From a bacterium (GTDB lineage Bacteria > SZUA-79 > Acidulodesulfobacterales > Acidulodesulfobacteraceae), in NCBI GenBank assembly GCA_021788495.1, contig JAJYKQ010000005.1, positions 1 to 37,664 on the forward strand: DNA of 37,664 bases, given 5' to 3'. Shown piece by piece: positions 18,570-27,603 of this stretch (its first letter is position 1; each line of letters opens with the position of its first letter). Made by a program: the position numbers and the translations under genes. Under the pieces are notes generated by a model. The model made no database searches, had not been told where the DNA came from, and saw only the letters and a list, made by a program, of their open reading frames with translations.

Positions 18570-19712
18570 TTATTCGCCGAATAAAGCCTTTTGCGCGGCT
18601 TTAAGTCCGCTTCCGATTTCAAACTTATATCCTAATTCTTTTAATACGGCTTCCAATGCAGATATTGCCGTTATAACGTCAAAACATCCGGCATATCCAA
18701 GATGCGCTATTCTGAATATCTTGCCCTTTGCGGCATCCTGTCCGCCTGCTATGGTAATACCGTATTTTTCCCTTATAAGCTTTGTTATTTTGCCGGCATC
18801 CATACCTTCGGGCGCCCATACGGCCGTAAGAGCGTTGGAAGGCTCGTCTACCGTATAAAGTTTTAATCCCATAGCCTGAACGGCAACTCTGACGGCATTT
18901 GCAAGATTTGCATGTCTTTTGAATACTTTTTCCAATCCCTCTTCTTTAATTTCCCTTAATATTTCCCTTAATCCTACTATAAGCTGAACGTTGGGAGTAT
19001 ATGCATTCTGATTTTTTTCCAATGATTTCTTTTCTTTTTTAAAATTAAAATAGTACTTCGGCAGAGTCGATTTTTCTACGAAACTCCATGCTTTTTCGCT
19101 CAAAGAAGCAAAAGCGAGTCCTGGGGGCAGCATAAGGGCTTTCTGGGAACCGGTAACGACTACGTCAATTCCCCATTCGTCCTGCGGAATATTTGTTACT
19201 CCAAGCGCCGTAATAGCATCTACGACGAGAATAGTATTAGGTCTTTTTTTAACGATATCGGCAATTTCTTTAACAGGATGAAAGACTCCCGTGGACGTTT
19301 CGGATGCCTGTATATAAACGGCTTTTATTTCAGGGTCTTCGTTTAATGCATCTTCTATAGACTTCGGCGAAACGGTATGTCCCCACTCCACGTCTATAGC
19401 TTTTACGTTAACAGAGTATGCCTTGCATATATCGAACCATCTTTCCCCAAATTTTCCGCCTCTGACTGCAAGTGCATGGTCGCCGGCTGAAAGCAGGTTT
19501 GTAACGCATCCTTCCATAGCGCCTGTTCCGCTTGAAGTAAAAATTAATACTTCCTGTTTAGTCTGAAACAGGAATTTAAGATTATCTCTGACTTCCTGCA
19601 GAATGACGGAATATTCGGGAGCGCGGTGATGAATTATAGGAAGCGACATATCGGCTAAAGCGCGTTCGGGCACCGGCGTAGGTCCGGGCGCCAATAAATA
19701 CTTTTTTTGCAT
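18570..19712 (-). CDS. Class V aminotransferase (serine-pyruvate/alanine-glyoxylate type)
   Basis: 380 residues. 'LAPGPTPVPERAL' and 'IIHHRAPEYSVI' are the family opening. 'TSSGTGAMEGCV' binds the PLP phosphate. D165 ('LVVDAITALG') and K191 ('VTGSQKALMLPPG') are the PLP ring and Schiff-base residues. The family includes serine-glyoxylate and alanine-glyoxylate aminotransferases. Enzymes of this type sit beside serA in many anaerobes and archaea and serve as the phosphoserine aminotransferase substitute, which is the likely role here (inference from position). AAAGGGG lies 7 nt ahead of the ATG. First gene of the long minus-strand run. Confidence 0.88.
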   Translation of the reverse strand: MQKKYLLAPGPTPVPERALADMSLPIIHHRAPEYSVILQEVRDNLKFLFQTKQEVLIFTSSGTGAMEGCVTNLLSAGDHALAVRGGKFGERWFDICKAYSVNVKAIDVEWGHTVSPKSIEDALNEDPEIKAVYIQASETSTGVFHPVKEIADIVKKRPNTILVVDAITALGVTNIPQDEWGIDVVVTGSQKALMLPPGLAFASLSEKAWSFVEKSTLPKYYFNFKKEKKSLEKNQNAYTPNVQLIVGLREILREIKEEGLEKVFKRHANLANAVRVAVQAMGLKLYTVDEPSNALTAVWAPEGMDAGKITKLIREKYGITIAGGQDAAKGKIFRIAHLGYAGCFDVITAISALEAVLKELGYKFEIGSGLKAAQKALFGE

Positions 19713-19876
19713 TTTTAAACCCCTTTAAAATATTAAAATTAATTTGAAAAAATTATAACTATAAAATTAAATTTAAAACATTATATACTAAAACAAATTT
19801 AATAAAAAAAGTCAAGGATTTAATGTATTTTTATACTTCTAAAGATTTATATTTTTTTATAAAATTTTTTTAAAAT

Positions 19877-19905
19877 TTGACTTTTCGTTATATAGACATT
19901 ATAAT
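19877..19905 (+). promoter_or_regulatory. Sigma-70-type promoter for mltD
   Basis: TTGACT (19877-19882) and TATAAT (19900-19905) are separated by exactly 17 nt. They point at mltD, 90 nt upstream of its ATG. The region 19713-19994 otherwise holds only AT-rich divergent leader sequence. Confidence 0.65.
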
Positions 19906-19994
19906 TTATGATGTATTTATTTGCTTGATATTTTTTTATCTATTAAATATAAGTATATGACATATAATTTTAACTTTTAACCTTTACAATATAA

Positions 19995-22016
19995 ATGGAA
20001 AATATGCGCAGTATTCATAAATTTAAAGAAATTTGTTTTTCTATACTAGCCTTTTTAATATTAACTTTTTTTATCTTGACCGTTCCTTCATATGCTTCCA
20101 AATCTAAATCTAATAAAAAAAAATATACGGGCAGTTTTTTAAATATAAGATTTACGACGAGTAAGCTTAATAAAAATAAAATTAGCGGAAAAAACGGCGC
20201 CGCACAAGTAGTTATTGTTTCTTCCGCAAATACAAATAATAGTTCTCAGGACAATAAGGTATTTATAAAAAAAATAAAGCCGAAAAAACATGAAACGGCA
20301 AAAAAAACGGCGGTTGTTGCCGCCGCATCCATTAAATCGATAAACTTATCGGATGTATCGGATGGTTTGGCTGCATCTGGTCTGCTTGCAAAAAAAGGCG
20401 ATTTTGCAAATTATCAAAAAAATATGACCCATATATTTCCTATGATTATAAACAAGGAAATAATACATTACATTCATTATTATCAGACTACCGGAAGAGA
20501 TTTTTTTAAATATGCGCTTTCAAGATCGGAAAAATATATACCTATGATAAAAAAAATTTTTCAAAAAATAGGTCTTCCTAACGATCTCGCTTATCTTGCG
20601 ATGATTGAAAGCGGTTTTTCACCCACCGCATATTCCTATGCAGGCGCAAGCGGAATGTGGCAGTTTATACCTTCTACCGGCAGAATATTCGGTCTGACTA
20701 TAAATTGGTGGGTCGATGAAAGGAGAAATCCCGTTGAATCTACATATGCGGCGGCGGAATACTTAAAAGATTTATTTAATAAATTCGGCTCATGGTATCT
20801 TGCGGCGGCAGCTTACAATGCAGGCGAATTGACTATAGAAAGAGCGTTATCGGTTGATCCTGGCGGTAATTTCTGGTCTATATCGCAGAATAGACCTTAT
20901 CTTTTACCGGGGCAAACAAGAAGATACGTTCCTAAAATTATTGCGGCGGCAATTATTGCAAAAGATCCGGCAAATTTCGGCTTCCACAACATTAATTATC
21001 AAAAGCCTATAAAATTTAAACAAGTAAAAGTACCGTATTCGGTAAGCCTTTACGATTTGGCTAAATGCATAGGCGTTTCCGAGTATGAATTGCAGAAGAT
21101 GAATCCCGAACTTTTAAGAAACGTTACGCCGCCGGACGACCCCGGATTTATGCTTAATATACCTGCAAGCGATTACGGTAAATTCTTAAAAAATTTTAAA
21201 AATCTTAAAAGATACGTGCCTAAACGCCCTGTAATACAATATACGGCTTATTCAAGACCGGCAAACAATACGGTTTATACGGTAGAACCCGGCGATACGC
21301 TTATGGGAATCGCTTCCAAGTACGGAGCGTCTCTTGCGGCAATAGAGAGGTACAACGGGCTTAACGGCTATTCTATACTGAAAGTAGGGGAAAAAATAAC
21401 AATACCGGGGATAAACGCTGCAAATACAAATTACGCGGCAAATAATTCAGGCTCTAATACAGTCTATACGGTAGAACCCGGCGATACGCTTATGGGAATC
21501 GCTTCCAAGTACGGAGCGTCTCTTGCGGCAATAGAGAGGTACAACGGGCTTAACGGCTATTCTATACTGAAAGTAGGGGAAAAAATAACAATACCGGGTG
21601 GAAAAGGTCCTCAAAAAACTATCGCCCAAAACACTTTCGGCGATGCAACTTTATCATATATTATCGTTAAGCCGGGAATGACTTTATGGAGCATATCGCA
21701 AAAATTTAACGTATCTATAAATTATATTAAAGACATAAACCGGATTAACGGAAACGATATACATACGGGAGAAAAAATATTTTTAAAAGGCGGCTCGAAT
21801 AACAGCGTAAGATATTCTTATATTAAGAGCGGCGGCAATAACTATGGGTCAAAAAGAACGAATAGCGGCTTTTTATACTACAGGGTAAAATTCGGCGATT
21901 CGCTTTACGGTATTTCCGCAAAATTTCACGACAACGTAAAAAATATAATGGCTGAAAACAACATAAAAAATCCAAATTCTATATATCCGGGCGAATTGCT
22001 TAAGATAACCAAATAA
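19995..22016 (+). CDS. mltD: MltD-type membrane-bound lytic murein transglycosylase with LysM repeats
   Basis: 673 residues. Signal/anchor segment about 13-33, then a Lys-rich low-complexity linker to about 135. The SLT domain (about 180-325) has catalytic E205 in 'AMIESGFSPTAYS', plus 'GASGMWQFIP' and 'AAAAYNAGE'. A degenerate LysM lies at about 340-390. Four clear LysM domains follow at 427-471, 490-534, 554-598 and 627-672. The first two are identical because of a 134-bp DNA repeat. It cleaves peptidoglycan glycan strands in the periplasm while LysM modules hold the wall. There is no lipobox Cys, so it is tethered by its N-terminus or released. It is followed directly by moeA. Confidence 0.9.
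   Translation: MENMRSIHKFKEICFSILAFLILTFFILTVPSYASKSKSNKKKYTGSFLNIRFTTSKLNKNKISGKNGAAQVVIVSSANTNNSSQDNKVFIKKIKPKKHETAKKTAVVAAASIKSINLSDVSDGLAASGLLAKKGDFANYQKNMTHIFPMIINKEIIHYIHYYQTTGRDFFKYALSRSEKYIPMIKKIFQKIGLPNDLAYLAMIESGFSPTAYSYAGASGMWQFIPSTGRIFGLTINWWVDERRNPVESTYAAAEYLKDLFNKFGSWYLAAAAYNAGELTIERALSVDPGGNFWSISQNRPYLLPGQTRRYVPKIIAAAIIAKDPANFGFHNINYQKPIKFKQVKVPYSVSLYDLAKCIGVSEYELQKMNPELLRNVTPPDDPGFMLNIPASDYGKFLKNFKNLKRYVPKRPVIQYTAYSRPANNTVYTVEPGDTLMGIASKYGASLAAIERYNGLNGYSILKVGEKITIPGINAANTNYAANNSGSNTVYTVEPGDTLMGIASKYGASLAAIERYNGLNGYSILKVGEKITIPGGKGPQKTIAQNTFGDATLSYIIVKPGMTLWSISQKFNVSINYIKDINRINGNDIHTGEKIFLKGGSNNSVRYSYIKSGGNNYGSKRTNSGFLYYRVKFGDSLYGISAKFHDNVKNIMAENNIKNPNSIYPGELLKITK
21276..21409 (+). 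repeat. 134-bp direct repeat, copy 1 (LysM-coding)
   Basis: Matches 21465-21598 base for base over the whole length by eye. It encodes one LysM domain of the MltD protein, while the flanking bases differ. Confidence 0.9.
21465..21598 (+). repeat. 134-bp direct repeat, copy 2 (LysM-coding)
   Basis: Second identical copy, starting 189 bp (63 codons) after the first, so the reading frame is kept. Loss or gain of a unit by recombination would stay in frame. Confidence 0.9.
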
Positions 22017-23243
22017 ATGATATCTTTCGATGAATCTTTAAACATTATAAATTCAATAAATACGTCTGCATCTTTAAAAGCCGAAAAAATATCCGTCGTA
22101 AACGCGATAGACAGGGTTTTATACGACGACGTTATATCGGAAGTCGATTATCCGGCGTGCGACAATTCCGCAATGGACGGGTATGCCGTTAATACAGATC
22201 TGACGAAAAAACTTAATTCATCGCAATTAAAATTAACTATATACAAAAAAGTCGTATATGCAGGGGATGCCTCCGTTAGTTATAAATATAAAAAATCGGA
22301 CGGCGAAAACTTTGCCGTCCGCATAATGACGGGCGGATATATGCCGAAAACTTTAGATGCCGTAATACCTATTGAAGATGCCGTAGTAGAAAACAATAAC
22401 CTTATAGTAAGTTCTCCAGTGAAATCCGGTAAAAATGTAAGAAGCCGTGGCGAAGTTATCAAAAAAGGCGACGTAATTTTGAAAAAAAATACCAGACTGA
22501 CTCCGGAAAATATATCCCTGCTCGTCTCATGCAATATAACGAAGATAAAAGTATATGAAAAAATAAGTGTTTCCGTTATTTCCACCGGAAACGAGATTAT
22601 AGGTCTCGACAAAAAACCTGCATACGGTAAAATTTATAATTCCAACGGAATATTGGCGGAAAATTTTTTAATGCAAAACGGTTGCACCGTCGTTAATAAT
22701 GCGGTATGCAGAGATAATTTGGAAGAAATAGAAAACTCTCTGACGCAAGCGGTAAAAACCAGTAAAATAATAATAACTTCAGCAGGAGCTTCTTTCGGCG
22801 ATAAAGATTTTACCGAAAAGGCGCTTGAAGCCGCAGGTTTTAAAATTAAATTCAGGCAGGTGGCTATTAAACCCGCAAAACCTTTTTCTTTCGGATTGAT
22901 AAATAAAAAAATACCGGTTTTTATGCTGCCCGGAAACCCCGTTGCATTTTATACCTGCTTGGCCGTATACGTTAAACCTTTCATAAACGGGCATATCAAA
23001 ATAAACAGCCGGGTGCGCGCAATTAAATCGGTTTCTTCATTTGAATATATTAAAAAAAATAAAAGAAGAGAATTTATACCGGCTAATACTTTCTATAAAG
23101 ACGGAACCGTATATTCAGAAATATTTGAAAAATCGGGGCCCGCTACGATAAACGTTTTCGGTATTATGAATTCCATTATATCCGTTCCGGAAGACGCGGA
23201 AGGCGTACATAAGGGCGAATTGCTGGATACTTACCTTATCTGA
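22017..23243 (+). CDS. moeA: Molybdopterin molybdenumtransferase (MoeA)
   Basis: 408 residues. 'YPACDNSAMDGYAV', 'IMTGGYMPKTLDAVIPIED', 'RSRGEVIKKGD', 'VISTGNEI', 'SAGASFGDKDF', 'KPAKPFSFG' and 'MLPGNPVAFYTC' are the MoeA signature blocks in order. A shorter C-terminal domain IV follows. MoeA inserts molybdate (or tungstate) into adenylated molybdopterin. The ATG directly follows the mltD stop codon with no gap, so the two are translationally coupled. No other Mo-cofactor gene is nearby. Two MoeA paralogues, one for Mo and one for W, are common in anaerobes, and the metal cannot be told here. Confidence 0.93.
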   Translation: MISFDESLNIINSINTSASLKAEKISVVNAIDRVLYDDVISEVDYPACDNSAMDGYAVNTDLTKKLNSSQLKLTIYKKVVYAGDASVSYKYKKSDGENFAVRIMTGGYMPKTLDAVIPIEDAVVENNNLIVSSPVKSGKNVRSRGEVIKKGDVILKKNTRLTPENISLLVSCNITKIKVYEKISVSVISTGNEIIGLDKKPAYGKIYNSNGILAENFLMQNGCTVVNNAVCRDNLEEIENSLTQAVKTSKIIITSAGASFGDKDFTEKALEAAGFKIKFRQVAIKPAKPFSFGLINKKIPVFMLPGNPVAFYTCLAVYVKPFINGHIKINSRVRAIKSVSSFEYIKKNKRREFIPANTFYKDGTVYSEIFEKSGPATINVFGIMNSIISVPEDAEGVHKGELLDTYLI

Positions 23244-23267
23244 CTTTATAATAATAAATAATAGATT

Positions 23268-24701
23268 ATGAAAAAGCATAAAATCTTAATCGTCGATGAC
23301 GAGCAAAGTTTGGTTTACGTATTAAAAAAACTTCTGGAAGACGAATTTGTAATTGAAACCGCCTCCGACGGAGAAGAAGCGCTGTCCTATATCAAAAATA
23401 ACCGCTATTTTGCTATATTTCTAGATATAAGAATTCCTAAAATTAACGGTATGGAAGTTCTGGCTTATACAAGAAAATTAGACGATAAACCGAACGTTAT
23501 AATTATGACCGCCCAGAACACTATGGTAAACGCTATTGACGCTATGAAAAAAGGTGCATACGATTACATAACGAAGCCTTTTGAATTAGACGAAATTCTA
23601 GGCATAATAGAAAAAATAAAAAAAAACGACGGCTTAACCGATAAAAAATTTGAAAAATCGGAAGATTTTCTCGATACCCTGCTTGTAGGCAAGTCTAAAA
23701 TTATGCAGGAGGTCTTTAAAACCATAGGGAAGTTATCGCATAACAACATTACCGTATTAATTTTGGGAGAATCCGGTACGGGTAAGGAACTTATAGCAAG
23801 AGCGATACATTTAAACAGCGTAAGAAGCGATAAACCTTTTATCGTCGTAAACACTCCCTCAATTCCCTCGGAACTTCTAGAATCCGAACTGTTTGGTCAC
23901 GAAAAGGGTTCATATACAGGCGCAAACGAAAAAAAAGAGGGGAAGTTTATAAGCGCAAACGGCGGCACTATCTTTTTAGACGAAATAGGGGATATGCCGC
24001 TTAATCTTCAGGCTAAGCTTTTACGCGCCATACAGGAAAAAGAAATTGAGCCGGTCGGTTCTAATAAACCTGTTAAAATAGACGTCAGAATTATTGCCGC
24101 TACAAATAAAAATCTTAAGTCTATGGTTAAAAACGCAAAATTCAGGGAAGATTTATACTACCGGCTTAACGTTATAGAAATTACCCTGCCGCCTTTAAGA
24201 GAACGGAAATCCGACATACCTATTTTAGCCGACTTTTTTATAAAAAAGTTTTCTCAGGAGCTGAATATGCCGGAAAAGCAACTGGGCAGCGATGCGCTTT
24301 CTTTGCTTCAGTCTTATAATTTTCCAGGAAACATAAGAGAACTCGAAAACGCAATCAGAAGATGCATGGTTATGTCGCCTTCTGCGGTATTAAATTCAGA
24401 TGATTTTATAGAAATATTGAATAACGGCGAAAATAATTTAAAAGACAAAAAAACGGAAATCGACCCTTTTGAAGATATTATTAAACGAAAAATAAAAAAT
24501 TACATCGAAAAAGTCAAAGATACCGAAATTAACGACGTTTATAAATCGATAATGGGATTGACCGAAAAAATAATTATAGAAGAAATACTTAATTTATATA
24601 ATTTTAATCAGCTTAAAGTTTCTAAACTTTTAGGGATTAACAGAAATACCCTGCGGAAAAAAGTCAACGAATATAAAATAGATATTAAAAAACAGATTTA
24701 A
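23268..24701 (+). CDS. NtrC-family sigma-54-dependent response regulator
   Basis: 477 residues. The receiver (1-115) has D10, D11, phospho-acceptor D53 in 'IFLDIRIP', T81 and K103. The AAA+ domain has Walker A 'GESGTGKE' (168-175), Walker B 'IFLDEIGDMP' and the sigma-54 contact loop written GSYTGA (214-219) instead of GAFTGA. A C-terminal Fis-type helix-turn-helix has 'KVSKLLGINRNTLRKKV'. It drives transcription from -24/-12 promoters when phosphorylated. Third gene of the mltD-moeA unit (24-nt gap). No kinase gene adjoins it. Target genes unknown; no clear -24/-12 promoter was recognised in the window. Confidence 0.93.
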   Translation: MKKHKILIVDDEQSLVYVLKKLLEDEFVIETASDGEEALSYIKNNRYFAIFLDIRIPKINGMEVLAYTRKLDDKPNVIIMTAQNTMVNAIDAMKKGAYDYITKPFELDEILGIIEKIKKNDGLTDKKFEKSEDFLDTLLVGKSKIMQEVFKTIGKLSHNNITVLILGESGTGKELIARAIHLNSVRSDKPFIVVNTPSIPSELLESELFGHEKGSYTGANEKKEGKFISANGGTIFLDEIGDMPLNLQAKLLRAIQEKEIEPVGSNKPVKIDVRIIAATNKNLKSMVKNAKFREDLYYRLNVIEITLPPLRERKSDIPILADFFIKKFSQELNMPEKQLGSDALSLLQSYNFPGNIRELENAIRRCMVMSPSAVLNSDDFIEILNNGENNLKDKKTEIDPFEDIIKRKIKNYIEKVKDTEINDVYKSIMGLTEKIIIEEILNLYNFNQLKVSKLLGINRNTLRKKVNEYKIDIKKQI

Positions 24702-24723
24702 TCTGTCTTTATTTATATAATAT

Positions 24724-25614
24724 TCAATTCTCAAAAGGATTTATATGGACCATAACGTCGTTTATATAAATATTCGACGACATAAGACGGCTTTTAACGC
24801 TTTCAGCTATATCGTGAGACATTTTAACGGTCATATTTTGATTAATTTCTATTTCGACGTCTATGTAAAAATAAGGACCGGACTTTCTTACCTTAATATT
24901 CGTAATGTGCTCAACCCCTTTCACGGAAGCAATTAAGTTTTTTATTTTATCGACCACGGATGCGGGAGGGCTTTCGTCCATAAGATTGCTTATAGATTCT
25001 TTTATAAGTTTCACCGCAAGACGGAATATAAAAAAACTTACGACTATTCCTGCTATGGGGTCCATATAGTAATAGCCTTTTATAGCAAAAATAATCCCTA
25101 TTACTACGGCGGTAGACACTACGACGTCGCTTCTGTGGTCATATGCCGTTGCAATCAAACCCGTAGATTTTAAAAGCCTGCCCCACCTTAAAGTCCATCT
25201 ATAAAGAATTTCTTTTATAATTATAGTAGCCGATGCAACGATTAAAGTATCGAACGCCGGACGCTCGTAATAGCGGAAATATAATTTAAAGGACGACACC
25301 GCTATAATAGAGAGTCCGAAAAGTATTAAGATTAACGCCACTAAAAAAGTAGCTATCATTTCGGCTTTTGCATGTCCGTATGGATGCTCTTTGTCCTGGG
25401 GTTTGTTGGATATTTTAAAAGATATGTAAACTACCAGTCCGGCAAAAATATCGGAAAGCGAATTAAAGCCGTCGGCGACCAACGCCTCGGAATGTCCGGC
25501 AATGCCGAAGTAAAATTTTGCTAAAGTTAAAATAATATTCGCAAAAATACCTACATAGGAAACAAACTTGAGTTTATTAAAAATATTTTCGCGGCTTATA
25601 GTAAACTGTTTCAA
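24724..25614 (-). CDS. Cation diffusion facilitator transporter (possibly Mn-type)
   Basis: 296 residues with six membrane helices and a C-terminal cytoplasmic domain (about 210-296). The TM2 metal-site block is 'VADGFNSLSD' with N51 and D55. The TM5 block is 'YDHRSDVVVS' with D159 and D163. In E. coli FieF the matching residues are DxxxD in TM2 and HxxxD in TM5. The N/D and D/D set here is closer to Mn-exporting CDFs such as MntE. Metal choice is inference from four residues. It exports divalent cation from the cytoplasm by proton antiport. Convergent with the NtrC-type regulator, 22 nt apart. Confidence 0.88.
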   Translation of the reverse strand: MKQFTISRENIFNKLKFVSYVGIFANIILTLAKFYFGIAGHSEALVADGFNSLSDIFAGLVVYISFKISNKPQDKEHPYGHAKAEMIATFLVALILILFGLSIIAVSSFKLYFRYYERPAFDTLIVASATIIIKEILYRWTLRWGRLLKSTGLIATAYDHRSDVVVSTAVVIGIIFAIKGYYYMDPIAGIVVSFFIFRLAVKLIKESISNLMDESPPASVVDKIKNLIASVKGVEHITNIKVRKSGPYFYIDVEIEINQNMTVKMSHDIAESVKSRLMSSNIYINDVMVHINPFEN

Positions 25615-25629
25615 TTTATTTCAAATATT

Positions 25630-26229
25630 TTATACAAATATTTTTTTTAACGCAGCAGGATAAATTTTATGTTCGGTATCGTGAATTTTTAACTCTAGAG
25701 ATTCAACGGTATCGGTTTCTTCGATCTTAACGACTTCCTGGCAGATAATAGGACCTGCATCTACTTCTGGAGTTACGTAATGCACGGTAACACCCGTATA
25801 TTTTACTCCGTAATCGAATGCGCTTTTTATGGCATCTTTTCCTTTAAAAGCAGGTAACAGGGAAGGATGTATATTTATTATTTTTTTATGAAATTTAGAA
25901 ACGAATTCTTTGGATAGTATTTTCATAAAACCTGCAAGAATTATACAGTTTATATTATATTTTCGTATAATGCTTTCAAGCTCTTTTTCAAAATATTCCC
26001 TTTCCGAAACCGAAGCGTAAGGAAGAAAAAAAACTGGGATATCGGGTGCGGCAAGCCTGACTTTTTCAATAACAGGTGCGTTTTCTATGTTTGAAACGAC
26101 CGCCGATATATTTATACTGCAGGCGGCATTTTTATGCTCTTTGGTATCGATGTGAAATATGCGTATTAAATTTAAAGCGTTAGAACCGTTTCCTGAAGCG
26201 AGAATTATGCAATTTATTTTCTTTTGCAT
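25630..26229 (-). CDS. purN: Phosphoribosylglycinamide formyltransferase (PurN)
   Basis: 199 residues. 'ILASGNGSNALNLI' is the phosphate-binding start. Catalytic N119, H121 and D157 are in 'NIHPSLLPAFKG' and 'EVDAGPII', and 'GVTVHYVTPE' is present. It transfers the formyl group of 10-formyl-THF to GAR in purine synthesis. It is downstream of purM with a 79-nt gap, the usual purM-purN order. The CDF gene follows 15 nt later. Confidence 0.95.
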   Translation of the reverse strand: MQKKINCIILASGNGSNALNLIRIFHIDTKEHKNAACSINISAVVSNIENAPVIEKVRLAAPDIPVFFLPYASVSEREYFEKELESIIRKYNINCIILAGFMKILSKEFVSKFHKKIINIHPSLLPAFKGKDAIKSAFDYGVKYTGVTVHYVTPEVDAGPIICQEVVKIEETDTVESLELKIHDTEHKIYPAALKKIFV

Positions 26230-26308
26230 TATTTATTTATACTATTTTTATTATTGCGGTTTATTATATTAGATGATATTGTAAAATATTTGAACTTAGA
26301 ACATTAAG

Positions 26309-27367
26309 TTATTTAATGCTGACCGACGGTTGACCGTTACGACTTTTATTACTGCATATATAACCTATATTAAACGAACTAAAATTTTTACCGCCTGAAT
26401 AAAAAACTTCGTTATTAATAAATTTTACGATATCTTGGGCATCCTTCGCTTCTGTGATTACAATCATGCCTATTCCGGCATTAAAAACCCTGTAAAACTC
26501 GTCGCCGCTTATGCCGCCTTCTTCTTTTAATATTTTAAAAAGTTCGGGTACTTCCCATGAATTTCCGTCAATTTCTGCAGAAACTGCTTGCGGAAGTATC
26601 CTGGCTAAATTTTCTGTTATACCGCCTCCGGTTATGTGGGCAATTCCTTTAATTTTGAATTTTCCTTTGAGCGCGCTTATAAGTTCCGAATAAATAATAG
26701 TCGGTTCCAATAGGGCATCTTTAACGGTTCTCCCGTCTTTAAGCAGACGGTCGTTTATGCTCAAACCCATCATCTCGAATACTATCTTTCTTGCAAGCGA
26801 GTAGCCGTTGGAATGCAGTCCGCTGGAAGCTATGCCTATAACGCCGTCACCTTCTTTAATTTCCTTCCCGTCTATAATTTCGTCTTTTTCGACTATCCCG
26901 ACCGCAAAACCCGCCAAATCGTAATCGCCGGACTGATAAAAAGAAGGCATTTCAGCCATTTCGCCGCCGAGAAGAGAGCATTTAGCCTCTTTGCACCCGA
27001 AAGCTATACCCGAAACTATTTCTTTAATAATTCCCGGATTTAAATTGGAGGTGGATATATAATCTAAGAAAAAAAGCGGTTTAGCTCCTAAACATGCAAT
27101 GTCGTTGACGCTCATAGCGACTAAATCTATGCCGACCGTATCGTGTTTATTTGCCGCAAAAGCTATTTTAAGCTTCGTGCCTACGCCGTCCGTTCCTGAA
27201 ACTAAAACCGGATTCTTATAATTAAGTTCCCCTATCGAAAAAAGAGAGCCGAATAATCCAAAATTATCTATGACGCCCTTGGTATAAGTGCTTTTAACTA
27301 TTGAGGTTATATCGTCGACGGCTTTTTTTCCCGCCTCTATATCTACGCCTGCTTTTTTATAATCCAT
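26309..27367 (-). CDS. purM: Phosphoribosylformylglycinamidine cyclo-ligase (PurM)
   Basis: 352 residues, full length. 'DYKKAGVDIEAGKKAV' is the typical start. 'LVSGTDGVGTKLKIA', 'IDLVAMSVNDIACLGAKPLFFLDY' blocks, 'LLGGEMAEMP', 'GLHSNGYSLAR' and 'AHITGGGITENLARI' complete the family signature. It closes the imidazole ring to AIR using ATP. A candidate weak promoter (TTTACA, TATAAA, 15-nt spacing) lies upstream, beside palindrome P3. Confidence 0.96.
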   Translation of the reverse strand: MDYKKAGVDIEAGKKAVDDITSIVKSTYTKGVIDNFGLFGSLFSIGELNYKNPVLVSGTDGVGTKLKIAFAANKHDTVGIDLVAMSVNDIACLGAKPLFFLDYISTSNLNPGIIKEIVSGIAFGCKEAKCSLLGGEMAEMPSFYQSGDYDLAGFAVGIVEKDEIIDGKEIKEGDGVIGIASSGLHSNGYSLARKIVFEMMGLSINDRLLKDGRTVKDALLEPTIIYSELISALKGKFKIKGIAHITGGGITENLARILPQAVSAEIDGNSWEVPELFKILKEEGGISGDEFYRVFNAGIGMIVITEAKDAQDIVKFINNEVFYSGGKNFSSFNIGYICSNKSRNGQPSVSIK

Positions 27368-27417
27368 AGTTGTATGATTTTATAATTTTTTATAAATTTT
27401 GTAAAGCGCCTTTAATA

Positions 27418-27446
27418 GCAGTGCCGTAATTCAATTCCGGCACTGC
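27418..27446. repeat. Palindrome P3 (REP-like, 14-bp arms)
   Basis: Left arm GCAGTGCCGTAATT, right arm AATTCCGGCACTGC, one central C, one mismatch. It lies in the 236-nt gap between the divergent purM and pilM-like genes and shares the AATT-N-AATTCCG core of P1 and P2. It has no T-run. Confidence 0.7.
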
Positions 27447-27603
27447 AACAAAACGGAAGCAGCAATATTTTTTTTGAATAAATTTACGATTTCTGATAAA
27501 CTTATTTCTACATATCTCAAGGCATAAAACATAAAAACTTTACCTTTATAAATAATTTATAATCATCCGTAACGATAATTATAAAAATAAATTGATTTGC
27601 TTT

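Noticed and set aside
19713..19994. Consensus promoter for the aminotransferase on the minus strand
   Set aside because: TTGACT and TATAAT are present but about 24 nt apart, which is too long for a standard promoter.
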